Source: Strix aluco
Lineage: Eukaryota; Chordata; Aves; Strigiformes; Strigidae
NCBI RefSeq assembly: GCF_031877795.1
Contig: NC_133948.1
Span: forward strand, 248,001-312,000
Reading direction: 5' to 3'
DNA: 64,000 nucleotides
In this document: positions 46,401-58,379 of the stretch, piece by piece
How positions within the stretch are numbered: the first letter of the stretch is position 1
Layout: every line of letters starts with the position of its first letter
Translations under genes and position numbers: made by a program
The notes under the pieces: generated by a model
Database searches by the model: none
The model's input: the letters and a program-made list of their open reading frames with translations, nothing else
Told to the model about the DNA's origin: nothing

Positions 46401-49400
46401 TGGGTATAATTTTCTGCTGTCAGCTGATTTATTTTCTTGTGAAACTGTGAAGGCTGAATTTGCTACAATGTTGTATGCTTTTTACAAAGTTTAAAATGAG
46501 CTGTTTGTGAAAGATGATGTAATGTGCTGGAAGCAGAGGGAGAGTCCAGCAAGTTTGTCTTCTGTTAAGTCTTTGTTTGCTGGCTAAGAATGGGAGCCTC
46601 TGATTACAGATACATGTAAGTTCAAGAGTTTCGCAAGACAAATTTTAGGAAACAAAGCATGTAAAATGACAGTTTAAAAGTTCTGACACATTTATACTGT
46701 AAGAAAGGCAGAGGAATATTAGAGTTGCAGAAAGGGATTTTACTATGAATTGTTGGATGACACTAAGGCAGGAAGATTTAAATCAAGTGTCAGAATGAGT
46801 CTTCTGACAGTAAATTTTTTTTAGGTTATGTGAGACCTCTGTGCTCTGAGATGTTCCTAAAAAACAGTAGGACCTACCCATCCACCTTGTCCCCCCTTCA
46901 TTTAGAAGGACCTCAACACTCTTCTGGAGCAGTGTGTGGACAGGTTATGTTTCTCCTCTAGTGGAACACAGCCTCTCCAGGGGTAGGGTATGAAAGCAAA
47001 GCTGCTCAGCAGTCTGAGATGTATGGGGCATAGGAAATGGTAATACAAAACCAAAATACCAACTAAGATGGTATCTTGTTAGCTCCCAGTATTGGTTTTC
47101 AGGTTGAGGTGCAAGTTATTTATAGTGCTGCGCTGTCGGGCTACGCATAATGCTACACATTCAACATTTTCTACTGCAGCATATACACAGGTTCTTAAAT
47201 GAAACCTGGACCAGTCGTTATCACAAGGAACTAAGTCCAGATTTGCTGACTTTTCTTTGGTCTGTCATTGCTTCTGTATTTTCACTTGGAGGCCTGTGTG
47301 GAGCCTTTATTGGAGGCAGCATGGCGATTCGGCTGGGCAGGTGAGTTATAGCAGCATGTTTTCTTTTCCTACTTTCTCACTGGAATATAAAGTAAATAAG
47401 TGGAAAAAGAGTGGGAGAAAATGTACCTTTGGTGACTATAGATGTTTTTCACTTCAAAGCAGAGTTTTCTGGTAGAATTTTACAGTTTGTTACAATGTGA
47501 CTTTAGAAGATGAACCCTGAATTACAGCCTTCCAGTCTAGTCTTTCCATTACATTTGTTGAAATCTAAGTAGGAGTGTGCACATGCCCTGTGGTAGGAAA
47601 CACAGGTCCCCCATACACATTTGCAGCCTTCATGCCAGTAAGGACGTGCTGCGTAATCTGTAACGTTTCATGCACATTCTGTATAGATACAGCATAAAGG
47701 AACGAAACCTCACTCCTGCCTTGTCAGGCATTTCTGTCATATTTATGCATTATCCTTATGTTTAGACTTTTTTTTAAAAATAAGTGAATAGCTGTATCAG
47801 ATATCTGGATTTCCAGTGAATAGCATGTTTCTTCAGTAGAAACCATGGTTTTTTTCCATATTACCAGAAAGGAAAACTTAAAATGTGTTATTGCAGATTT
47901 TCTTAATGATGTTGGTGTTTTTTTTTTCTCCCCTCCTCTTTAGGAAAGGAGCTCTTTTGATGAATAATATTGTAGCAATACTGGCCTCCATTTTAATGGG
48001 GATCAGTTTTCCTACAGGATTGTTTGAGTTACTGATTGTTGGAAGGTTTTTGATTGGCATAAATTCAGGTGAATGATTTCCTATTCCTACTTTCAGTAAA
48101 CTATGGTGAATGATAAATTACTCTTACTGCTGATTCTTTAGGTGGTATGATATGTGTTTGCTGCTTTGTAGATATGATGACAAAAATATTCTGTAGTCTA
48201 ACTTGGAATCTGGAGGCAGCTAAATTAATAGGAAGTTAACTAAGTCTGATTTCCTACATGTTTTGGTTCAGTAACTCTTTTCAAAGCAGAATCTATTAAT
48301 AGGAAAATGTTTTTCTACTTACTTGTAGGTATTGGGATCTGTGTGCAGCCTCTGTATATTGGTGAGGTAGCCCCAAAACATCTTAGAGGTGGCATGGCCA
48401 TGGGGACTTCCATCTTTCTGACTGGAGGGATTTTGACAGGACAAATAATTGGTTTGAGGTTAGAAATGCATTTTTTTTTTTCCTGCCTTGCATTACTTGC
48501 ATGTAAAGAATTCCAATTCCCTTCAGCTCCTTGCAAAACATTAATTGAGGCCCTTGTAGCATTAGTGAATCAGCTTCACACAGGTCTACCTGTGAGAAGA
48601 AAACCCTGCTTTTGTCACCTTATTCCTACGCCTGCAAAACGTTTGTGCCGTGTCCTCAGTTTAGATGGGGCAGCCAGAACAGCATCAGTAAAATGGGCAC
48701 GTTTATGCTGAGTTCATATTTCCTGCCAGTTTCTTGCTGGAGACAGTGGACATTCGTAAGACAGGATTTGAGAGCAACTACTGCTGGTTTTGTCCCTTGT
48801 GAGATCAGATGAAGTTGCTAGGGACTTTATCCAGTTGGATCTTAAAGGGTTCCAAGAACAGAGAATGCACAACCTCAGGATGAAAAGCTTCTCTCATGAA
48901 GCCTGCTAGAAGCTTTCCACTGCCCCAAGAGCAACTGCTCGTACCCTGAGTAACAGCACATTATCTATTTTTCCTCTGTCCCTATGCCAAAGGCACTTAG
49001 ACTTCTCTTTTCTTTTTCCGTATCACCAGCTTCTGAATTAACTGATTTTGCTAGATACTTCAGGTGTGAAGTGCTACAAAGTAGAATCTAAGCTTCAGAC
49101 TGCATAATCTAGGGTCCATATTTAAAATGCAATACACTATTCTGACAAGTTTGCACACAACATATCATCCTGTGGGTTCTAACTGTACCAATTTTAATGA
49201 TTCCTTTCTATGTAATACACCTTCCTGTTAGATCAGCTTTGAATGGGAGGTGGAATCATGACTTCCCAAGTTCCTTTCTAGCCTAAATTACTGTATGATT
49301 CTCAAAAGCAAATGTTGCTGCCAACCTTAAGGTGAAGTCCATGTGCTTTTCTTTTCCTGCGTTGCTAGAAAACGCAGCTTTGGCAAACCTGACAATAGTG

Positions 49401-52400
49401 CTTAGGACCAACACAGCGATAAGCAGCAGTACCATGGTGTTGCTTGTCTCTTCCTGAATGGAACCTGATTTCAGAGTGGCTGGAAAATACTTTCCCAGCC
49501 CCTTTCTGCTGAGGTTCACAGGATATGGGTAACTGGTTACAAGGGAACTTTCCTCGAAGGACAAACATCTTTCTCCCAAAAGTCTTCTGAATAGTTACCA
49601 ATAGCTAATTACTTGTTTGTGGTTTTGTTTTTTTTTTTCTTCTTTTTCCACACCTTTCCCAGGGAATTATTAGGTGGAGAAACATACTGTCCTCTGTTGC
49701 TATCCAGCAGCTGTTTCCCAGCATTTGCTCAACTTTTATTCCTGCCATGGTTTCCTGAAAGTCCCAGATACCTTCTTATTGACAGAGGAGATGAGCTGAG
49801 CTGTGCCAAAGGTAGTTTACAGCGTTTATACTTTGAGTCTTCAGAAGGGTACAGTGAGTATATTGGGTTCCAAATTCTCCTTTTATCTTTACCAGCACAG
49901 CACAGGTATATCGCCTGGTGCTTTTCGGCCCTTGTTTTTCCTTCAGTGAGCTTATATGGCAAAAGGGATTGTGGAACTCGGGAGTCTATAATGGATTGTG
50001 AACAAAACTGTCTTGCGTCATTTCAAATATATTCATGTTTTGTTACTCTCTAATGAAATCTCTGAACGCTTCATAGTTTTTTCTCTTGGATGAAGTAACA
50101 TACCTGAACTATTTCACCTCTTCGTTTCACCTGTTCATTTCTCAGGTCATGTCACAGATTAAGTAGAAGTTATATCAGATATTTTCTTCCATTTGGTGTT
50201 ACTGTTGTACTTTTCCTGTAAGAAATAATAAAAAATAATATATTAAAAAGGAAACAGCATAAGTAGCTGAAAACTTGGAGAGCTTTTTATTGAAAGAGAA
50301 GTGATGTTAACAAAGTGATTCACTGGCTATTTGAGCAGAAAACTCCTTATCCTCCATTTTCAAAATATTTAGTTATCTTTTAAATACTATTTTTTTTCTC
50401 CCTGTTGTATCATGTGGGAGAACTATGACAGCTTAAACTTTTCACTTTATTTTATCTTTGAGATCTATGATTGTTCTCCTGTTATTCAAAGCCTACTCAA
50501 GAAATAACTGTAATGTTATAGCTGTGCAGTACTGCCTAAATGAGCAAGTGAAGCCCACCCACTACAAGAAGAACTTGAAAGATAAAATTTCAAATTAGTT
50601 TTGATTTTCTTTATCCTGAAACTACACAGTTGTCTTTATACTGCAAGAAGAACCCAAATATCACAAGTGGGTTTTTTTCACAATAGTATGCCAAAGGAAG
50701 ACACTGAGGTAGCTGTTTGTATCCTCACATACTGTGGATAGTATTTTACTTCCCAGAGAGACCCAGTGGAATAATACTCCAAAGACTAAAGTATTAGTCT
50801 GTATAAGTAAGCAGGTCTGATTAATTCAATTTGAAAGTCTGTTAAATGTGAAAAGACCCTCTCTAAAATAATAACTAATTAATGAAATTGAAAGGACAGA
50901 AAAAAAATGAGAACCCAGTGTACAAATCTGACCAATAAAATAATCACTTATTTTTCAGAAACGTGCTACCTGGTGTGATAATTCTGATACAGTTCACAGT
51001 GACATAAAATGACACTTGTGATCCCTAGATCTTCCATCTAAAATGCTAAATAAATGCGAGAAATGAACAAAGGAAGTTTGCCTTGTTAACATTTGGTCAG
51101 GTTGTATTTAATTCAATTTTCATTGTATGCATAAATAAAGGAAAAACATTTCTTCATTTGCTTCTCTTCTGTTACTTCTTTTGAAGTGCTGTTGATGAGC
51201 ATATGAATTTTTACCTGTCTAGAAAAGGTATTTGTAGGTATGTGATGGTTTAGCCCCTGCCGGGGTCTGAGACCACGCGGCCGCTGCCCCTCCCCCACAA
51301 AGGGAGTGAAGTACAAAGCCCCAAGACTGAAATAAGGAAAGGTTTAATACAACAATGCAATAGCAACACAACAAACAACAACAATAACAATAACAGTAAT
51401 AGTGATAGCAATGAACAGAGCAAAATAGCTACCAAATACAGCAGTTTGAAGCACGATGTACAAAACCACGAGTGCACCGCGCTCCCGCTCCAGGAAAATG
51501 TGACCTGCCAGGATGTGAGGTCCGCATGGTATCTGAATAACCCGGCTAGAGCTCCCCCCCCACTGCTGGGGAAACTTAACCCTATCCTGGTTAAACCAGG
51601 ACAAGGTAGAACAGCATATCTTGGAAAGATATTCAATGAAGGAAGTTAATGAGGCTTAATTCATGGAAGCATTTAGGTCAAGGTAAAATTTCTTAGGAAT
51701 TGCAAAAGAGATTGGGCTCACAGAGAGAGGTGAGGTCTTGCATTATACTGGGTAATTAAAAAACAACCAAGGAAAAAAGTTATGTTTTTAGATAAAGCTG
51801 TCTATGCCTATAGGCCTGTCTCCGTCCTTCCCCCCCTTTACAAGTTTGTCAGCTGATGTAATAAAAATCTTTCTCTCTCTCTCTCTGCTTACCTTGGCCA
51901 AAGATTCTCATAGACCATCACAAGTGCAAAAGCACAGTAACTACAGATGACCTGTAGGGTTAATTCTGTCTAATTTGGAAGCCACGGACAAGAGATGACC
52001 ATAATGTCCCTTTCAGATTATGATCTAGTTTGGGCTTCATTAAATGTGATTTTTTTTTTTTTTAATGTAAGTGAAGCTTGCAATCTCTGTATCATATTCA
52101 GGTCTTTCCCCCTCAGATTTGTTTGGGGTTTTTAAACAACATAATCATGGATTTTATTTTTTTTTTTTTTTTCAAGAATTGCGATTGCTCCTGAACTGAC
52201 ACTGGAGAGTGGCTAGAGCTTCAAACTGCTTCTGCTGTTGGTGATAACAATAGCATTGGAAAGCTTGCTTTCAGGATCATCAAAGTTCTGTTGTTGCCCT
52301 TAACAAGAAAATTGTCACTTATGATATATTTAATCTTGAAGATTTTAGAGGAACTGATATTATATGCTTTTCGGACTATTAGTAAAGATTTTAGTCTTGC

Positions 52401-55400
52401 ATCCAAATCCCTTCTGATAATACTTGCCTTAGAATTACTTGCCATCTTTACTCCAGCTCACTAAATGCGTTCCACTGGCAAAATTAAAGACAGGGACATA
52501 CCAAAAGACTTCACGCCTGCCTAGAATTTAAGCAAAAGACTTCAAACTGTTTAGTGTCCTTTAACAAAAAGACTATTTGGAGGTCTGTGGTTCAGATATA
52601 AAACACTTCAAAATATTTTGCTTGGTGAATATTTCAAAGTCAGATATTCATCTAAAAAAACCCCAAAGTAATACCACTGAAATCTCCAAATACACCATAG
52701 CAAAAAATGTTGGAAACCAAGCAGGCAAAAAACAAGTCAGAAAGCAAATTACTTTCTTCCCAGCTTTCTAGAGCAGAAAGTTTTAATATTCTAGCAAAAG
52801 CCAGGTCATTATGGAAAGAGATTATTTTCCAGAAGTTGTGATCAATGGGTAAACAAAAGAGTTTATTTTCTTCCTTTTTAGCTTTGAAGCGATTTCATGG
52901 TTCTTCAGAGTATCGAAGGGAGATGGAAGACATCCAGCAGGAACGTTTTGCCTTGGATGGGGAGGAACCCCAGAAGCCCTGGCAGTTATTCACTGACCGT
53001 GGTGTGAGATGGCAGCTCATTACTGTGATTGTGATGACTATGGGCCAACAGCTCAGTGGGATAAATGCTGTAAGATTTCATGTGTACAAACAGCTTAAAT
53101 AATTAGTTAATCTCCATCTGTTTTTCAACCTTTTATTAACACAAAAGCTCCACACAGCTCGGAGAAATGGGATAAGTGGGAAAGGATATCTTTGTATTAC
53201 TTCTGTTTCTTTTTTTTTTCACTTTTTTTTTTTGTTTTTGTATTTCTGGCAGGTAAATTTATTTTAAAAAAGACTTAATACTTGTATTTACATTCTTCTG
53301 AAGAAGTAAATAATGGTGGATTAGCTTATCCTATTGTGTGTGGTTTAAGACTGTGAAGTGTTATATTCAGTAAGTTGAATAATTATATTTGCTTTTACAA
53401 TAGTGGTATATTTACCTAGACACGGGTTTAACGGATTCTTCTTGCTGTTCATGTCAAATTAATAATTCCCAATATAAAGTACATTGAGCTGTATGTTTAG
53501 TATGAACTTGACTTGGTTTCCAGCTGACAGTTTAACTACCAGGAACGCTCCATTATTATTTTTTTTTTTCTGTTGCAGATTTACTTCTATGCGACTTACA
53601 TTTTTGAACAAGCTGGGATCTCAGCCGAAAAAATCCCATATGTGACGCTCGGCACTGGAGCTTGTGAGTGCCTCACAGCCCTCACCTGTGTAAGAGTTTA
53701 TTCTGCCTTCTAGCGTAGAGTAACGCTTCTTCTGGAAGAACACGGGTAAACACGAGATCAGCATAGTAACAGAAGATTATGTCTTGTCTACAGGGTTTAC
53801 TGATAGACTACGTGGGAAGAAGATACCTCATCATTGGGGGTTATCTCCTTATGACCCTTTGGAGCATTGTTCTAACGTTCTCTCTAACTTACCAGGTGTA
53901 CAGAAGGACTCATTTGTATTACATGATATGACTATAGCGAGTGAAAATCTGTGACACTCAAAAGAAGCTGGAAGATAAGAGCTGCATAGGTTTAAACAGC
54001 AGCATAAAGAAATGACAGTAATTGAAAGATTTGATCAGTTCTGCAGCTATATTTCCCTAAAATAAGAGAATGCCCTCAGCTGAAATTTCATCATGTATTT
54101 GTCTTAAACCTGCAGCTGTATTTAATGCTGACAAAACTAAGTGATGACAAAACAGCATTTGTTCTAGCTTTTAAAGTAATTTTAGGATGAAATATTACAT
54201 AGCGATCATATTAAGCATCAGAATCCACTTAAAAGCAAACAGTCAAACATAAAGTACTGTAAAGATGCTGAAATTCGGAAGACACTGAAATCCATTAAGT
54301 GTAAATTCACAAAAACTATTGGAAACTCACTAGCAATATTGACAGTGTGGTAAATTTATCACGTGAAGACAATATCCTGCCTCGCTTTTTGCTGTAGTAT
54401 GAAGAGATGCATTGTAAATGGTTCTGTATACCGCATCAGCTCAAAGGAGGCAGCCCACGAACCTCCCGAAGTGGACGGTTAGAGGAGATCTGTCTCTGGG
54501 TTTGCAGACTGCATCACGCTAAATATTTATCGTCACCTTTGGGTAATCCAAGCAAGAGGACGTAGGTGTAGCTCCAACAGCGAGCAGCTCGACTTAGTCA
54601 GCATCTGGGTGCCCAATAGATCCTTCGTGGTGCAGGTGGGGTCCCGGGTCCCCGCGGCACGGCCGGAGTGTGGAGCTGGCTCTGGCGGGGAGGCGCCGGG
54701 ATCGTCTGTGGCCGGGGCAGAGCGGGCTGCTAGGCCAGGCGAAGAGTTGAATGAGCCAGCTGTTAGGTGGAGGCCTAGGTTTAATTCTTTTATTGTAACT
54801 TCTGTAAATTTCTCGGTTTGCTTTTAAATAATGGGATTTCAAGCTTAGGCTTGGTCTTTCTAATGCACCTAGTTCCACATGGATATAGTAGTCCTAATGT
54901 TTCTTCGCTGCACTACTGCAATTTATGCTCACATAAATAATGTGATGAGAAGTCTGTTCATGCTGTGAAAGTCCTTAATGGCAGCTAACTCATGGGGTCA
55001 GTGTAAAAACTCCAAAATCAGCTCGGGCAAAATGTTAAACTAGTAACAACACATAATTGTTATGTTCAATATTGGTGTAGATTTTTAGCCTTGGAGGACT
55101 CATTATAAATCTTGACAGAAGTACTAGACTCCATTTAGTAAAAATTAGTAAATGAGAATATCCAATTTCTCTGAAGCAGTACTGTTAAATAAATCAGCTG
55201 TAAACAAACAGCCATGAATGACTATTGGTCTTAGTTGCAATAAAATAGCGAAAGGAAACGTAACTGTTAAGCCAAACTTGTAAAACTGGATTATCAAAAT
55301 CTGAACTAAATCTCCTCATTCTCTTCTGTTCCAGGAACTGTACTCGTGGGTGCCTTACGTGAGCATGACATCTATATTTGCCTTCATCTTGAGCTTTGGG

Positions 55401-57202
55401 CTGGGACCAGGTAGTGCGCAGCGACGGATGTTCAAAGCGGGGAGATGTGTGGGGGCCGGGGCGGTCAGCCGCTGCCCAGCTGGGCGGGATTTCCCTGGGG
55501 CGGCCGCTGCACTGCCCCGAGCCTGTCCCTGAAACGGGCTCACCGTGCCCCTTCCTTGGGGCCAGCAACGCGGGAGGGGGCTTGGTTCTGGCCTTCAGGC
55601 TGGTCCAGTGATACAAGAAGCAAGAAAAAGCCCGTTGGGCCTTTAAAGGCGCCCTTGCTCCCTGGGCAGCGCTGCTGAAATAGGGCCACTTTGCGGAAGG
55701 ACACTTACTAGTGGGCAGTAGACTCAAAAATGTGCTTTTTTTTTTTTTTTAATAGAATCAGATCAGCTAGTGGCATATTCAAAAGCAACACAATTTTCCT
55801 GGCATTGGAAACAGTGCAAATGGACACTGAGCACAATAATCTAGTGTTTTTGACCTTCCCCAGGTGGCATAACAAATACCCTGACAGCTGAATTATTTGT
55901 ACAGTCTTCACGTCCTGCTGCTTACATGATAGGAGGGACTGTTAGTTGGATTAGTTTCTTCACAACTGGAATGCTCTTTCCCTTTATAGTGGTAAGTACG
56001 CAAACACATTTTCCTGATTGCCTCACCTCCCATTTAATCTTCTCTTGGGTTCCATCATATCATTTTTTGTTATGCAGTAACACTTAAACATAGGAGGCAC
56101 GCTACCCCTCAACCCAGTGTAACTAGATTCAGTCCTCCTTAAAATATTTTTTAGACACCAACAAAAAATAATAAAACATGGTAAATGAAAACTAAAAGGA
56201 ATGCGTGGGGGTAACTTTCATGTTCAGATGAAAGAAAATGGAGATGGTATCAAAACTAGAAAAACTTAAATCAGCTATTGAGATTCAAATAGCACATTTC
56301 TTAACAGTGCCTTGTGCTTTTATGTCAAAGTAAAGTAGAAGCAGTACCTGGGGGTAGTGGCTCACACCTCTGAGCTCGCTGAACTTACCTACAGGGGTTC
56401 TATGATCAGGAAGATGATTAGGAAAAGCAGGACAGGCTTTCATTTCTAGCTTTGTATTTTCAGTTTTAGCACTTTGAGAGCAAAACAGACAGTAACAGCA
56501 CACAGTAGGGCATCTTGATCTGACAGCCCTTTCTTGTTGAACTCTGCTTCTCAACAAGATAGTTGGGTTTTTTCAATGTATAGCATTGAAAAATATTAGC
56601 AAACATTCAGAAAAAGATAAATCGTATCTTAAGATACGAGACAGTCAAGTAGCAAATGCTGACTTGCCATTACATTGTGAATTGTTTAGTGTGTGTTTAA
56701 AGGGTGGGGGGTTTTTTTGTTTGTTTTTTTAGTAAAAGGCTACCGAGTGTATTGCATGGCACTTGGTAGCCTTTTATCTAAAAGAAAAAAAATTAGAAAA
56801 AGTTACATGTAAAATAAGGATAGGTTGAATGTCTTTTTAATAAAAACATCTGAGCAGCAATGTTAGGTGTGAATGGAGACAAAAAGCTCTTTCTTTTCCA
56901 AAACCCACTGTTATACCTGAAATATGTTGCAATCAAATAAACTTTATTTTCAGAATGGACTGAAGCATTATTGTTTCCTGGTGTTCTTACTGGAGTGCTC
57001 CTTAGTTGCTGCCTTCATCTTCCTTGTAATTCCTGAGACCAAAAACAAATCTTTTCTGGAAATCAAAAAGGAATTTCACAAGCTTAATTTTGGAAGAAAT
57101 ACCAAAAAAAAGGAATCAGATCTTTATGAAAGAAGACAACTGCATGATGAATTTAAAAACAAAAATCTGTGTAATTTCACAGCTGTAACAGAACTTCAAT
57201 GA
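43286..57202 (+). CDS. SLC2A11B: SLC2A11-like class II facilitative sugar transporter (SLC2A11B type)
   Basis: Complete, intact gene. Coding exons: alternative first exons 43,286-43,303 (MSPEQK) or 43,555-43,599 (MEYRPLLGGSSAHGK); then 45,511-45,609; 47,180-47,340; 47,944-48,068; 48,329-48,458; 49,663-49,811; 52,882-53,069; 53,579-53,689; 53,794-53,895; 55,335-55,410; 55,864-55,991; 56,954-57,202. Length is 511 or 520 aa. Family marks in order: GIGGTFQYGYNVSIINAP in TM1; glycosylation site NETW in loop 1; LGRKG after TM2; PESPRYLLI after TM6; QQLSGINAIYFYAT in TM7; VGRR after TM8; GLGPGGIT without the class I Trp in TM10; and PETKNKSFLEI after TM12. It is closest to SLC2A11 as remembered. The NAI in TM7 is the variant associated with fructose-capable GLUTs. 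Fish and bird SLC2A11B is linked to pigment cells and iris colour. The substrate is unproven. Confidence 0.92.
45924..46205 (-). mobile_element. CR1 LINE fragment in SLC2A11B intron
   Basis: Minus-oriented CR1 tail. The plus strand starts with agaacagaacattttcagtt and ggaagggacctacagagatc, then agacaggctgggggcattga, ctaggaagcctgttgagggt, taaacctcccctgacgcagc and cctatcactgggtagcaggg, all typical of one CR1 subfamily different from the copies at 22.0 and 32.6 kb. It lies in the intron between the second and third coding exons of the transporter gene. The inner boundary, about 46,205-46,265, is uncertain. Confidence 0.85.
48800..48990 (-). mobile_element. Possible old CR1 fragment
   Basis: The stretch around gactttatccagttggatct, gggttccaagaacagagaat and gcacaacctc resembles the minus-strand form of CR1 tails (patterns like ggattccaaggatggagatt, ccacaacctc), but with many differences. 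It is called with low confidence as a strongly decayed copy in the intron after the fifth transporter exon. Confidence 0.35.
49190..49303 (+). mobile_element. Decayed CR1 3' tail
   Basis: The sequence ggtggaatcatgacttccca, agttcctttctagcctaaat and tactgtatgattctc resembles the avian CR1 terminus (ggtcccttccaacctaaatt, attctatgattcta) in plus orientation. It is short, old and non-coding, and lies in a transporter intron. Confidence 0.55.
51236..51608 (-). mobile_element. Solo LTR of an ERVL-like endogenous retrovirus, with 5-bp target duplication
   Basis: A 363-bp element at 51,241-51,603 begins TG and ends CA and is flanked by identical 5-bp direct repeats, aggta (51,236-51,240 and 51,604-51,608). 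On the minus strand it starts TGTCCTGGTTTAACCAGG, a start typical of avian ERV LTRs, and has a poly-A-like ATTAAA on that strand (51,348-51,343), so minus orientation is likely. It holds a CAA/TAA microsatellite. No internal retroviral genes are present, so it is a solo LTR left by recombination between two LTRs. The 5-bp duplication fits ERVL. Its intact flanking repeats suggest moderate age. It lies in the large intron between transporter exons at 49.8 and 52.9 kb, antisense to the gene. Confidence 0.85.
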
Positions 57203-57723
57203 GAATGATGAGCAGCATCTTCTAAATTAGCAGTGTAATATCATGAGCAAGTAGCTTATTAAATCTGTATATTTAGTGGAGGTTTCATTAAAGGCAAGTT
57301 AATCTTTCTGAAATGCTGTTAAAACATATCTTGCTGAAATGCAGTTAACAAGATATTATACCTAGAAGACTTGATGTTTAGATATGCTTGATGTAGGGAC
57401 GCAGAAATGCCAGGAGAGGGTGTTCAAGGAATTCTTCCTCCTGGCAGCTTTATTGGTAATTCAGTAGCTCTTCTTCAGATTTGGGTAATCAAGCAGATGT
57501 TAAAAGCTTTACTGAATAAAATACTCTAGGGTGTTAAAAGCCAAACAAGAACCTACCTACTGAGAAACCAATATTTGAAATACTCTAGTTTTTATACATA
57601 TTGGGGTATTGAGTTGCCATTTTTCACTTAACCTTTCAAAGATTTAAGGACATTCCTCATGTAGCCCTACCACTGTGACTGTACAAAGACAGTACAGCAC
57701 CTATCTGAATTACTGTTACTTGT

Positions 57724-57770
57724 AATAAACTCTATTACAAAGACTTGTTTCCTAAAAGGGTACTAATAAA
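57724..57770 (+). terminator. SLC2A11B: SLC2A11B poly-A signals
   Basis: Two canonical AATAAA hexamers on the plus strand, at 57,724-57,729 and 57,765-57,770. The second is followed by GT-rich sequence (tttctggggtttgagtttgcg) typical of a downstream element. This gives a 3' UTR of roughly 550-590 nt after the stop codon at 57,200-57,202. Confidence 0.65.
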
Positions 57771-57795
57771 GCAGTTTCTGGGGTTTGAGTTTGCG

Positions 57796-57801
57796 TTTAT
57801 T
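57796..57801 (-). terminator. HSCB: HSCB poly-A signal candidate
   Basis: TTTATT on the plus strand is AATAAA on the minus strand, about 580 nt downstream of the HSCB stop codon. It lies only about 26 bp beyond the second plus-strand AATAAA of the transporter gene, so the two convergent genes probably share or overlap their 3' ends here. Confidence 0.5.
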
Positions 57802-58379
57802 TTTTTGTCCTAACCTGTCATCTTAACATTTCAAATTGTGCAACAGGGTAAAACTTCTCGTTCTGAAGGGCAATTCCCAGCAGACGGAGATCACAAAAAG
57901 CACCAAGCAGCAGAGAAGATGGACGATAGGAGTGAAACAGTTTTTACAGGTTTTTCTAGATGGTCTGACTGGTCCTTCAGGCTCTCTGCAGTCTCCTTGT
58001 GCGTGTTCTACTGAATGAGCTTTCTGCTTCATCCCCAGCATTTTGCCCAGGACTCTCAACTGAAAATAAATTCTTCATAGTTTAGTAGTCAAAAAGTAAG
58101 AAAGCTTAATTACATATGGTTTTTGTGTGCGCCTCTGATAGTGGTTTCCGTACCTGTAGCTCCCAGAACAGCAGCCCTGCCTTACCTACGTGTCTTTTCC
58201 TGGTTGCAAGCATTTCCCAATTCCATCTGTTACACAGTAAGTGCCACGGTAAGCACTGGTTTATCTTCCTTCTCTCAGAATTAAAGCTTTTAATGAAAAC
58301 ATAGGAAGCAGTTTTTTGGTAACTAAATCAGCTGTTTAATTGAAAATAACATTAACTCTTAATGGTAAAGGAAGCAGTA

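Noticed and set aside
51241-51603. Internal open frames of 86 and 128 codons within the LTR
   Set aside because: LTRs are non-coding; the frames reflect the CAA/TAA microsatellite and GC-rich ends.
55194-55727. 177-codon minus-strand frame
   Set aside because: It is antisense to a clear transporter exon (55,335-55,410) and runs into a GC-rich intron; no similarity was recognised.
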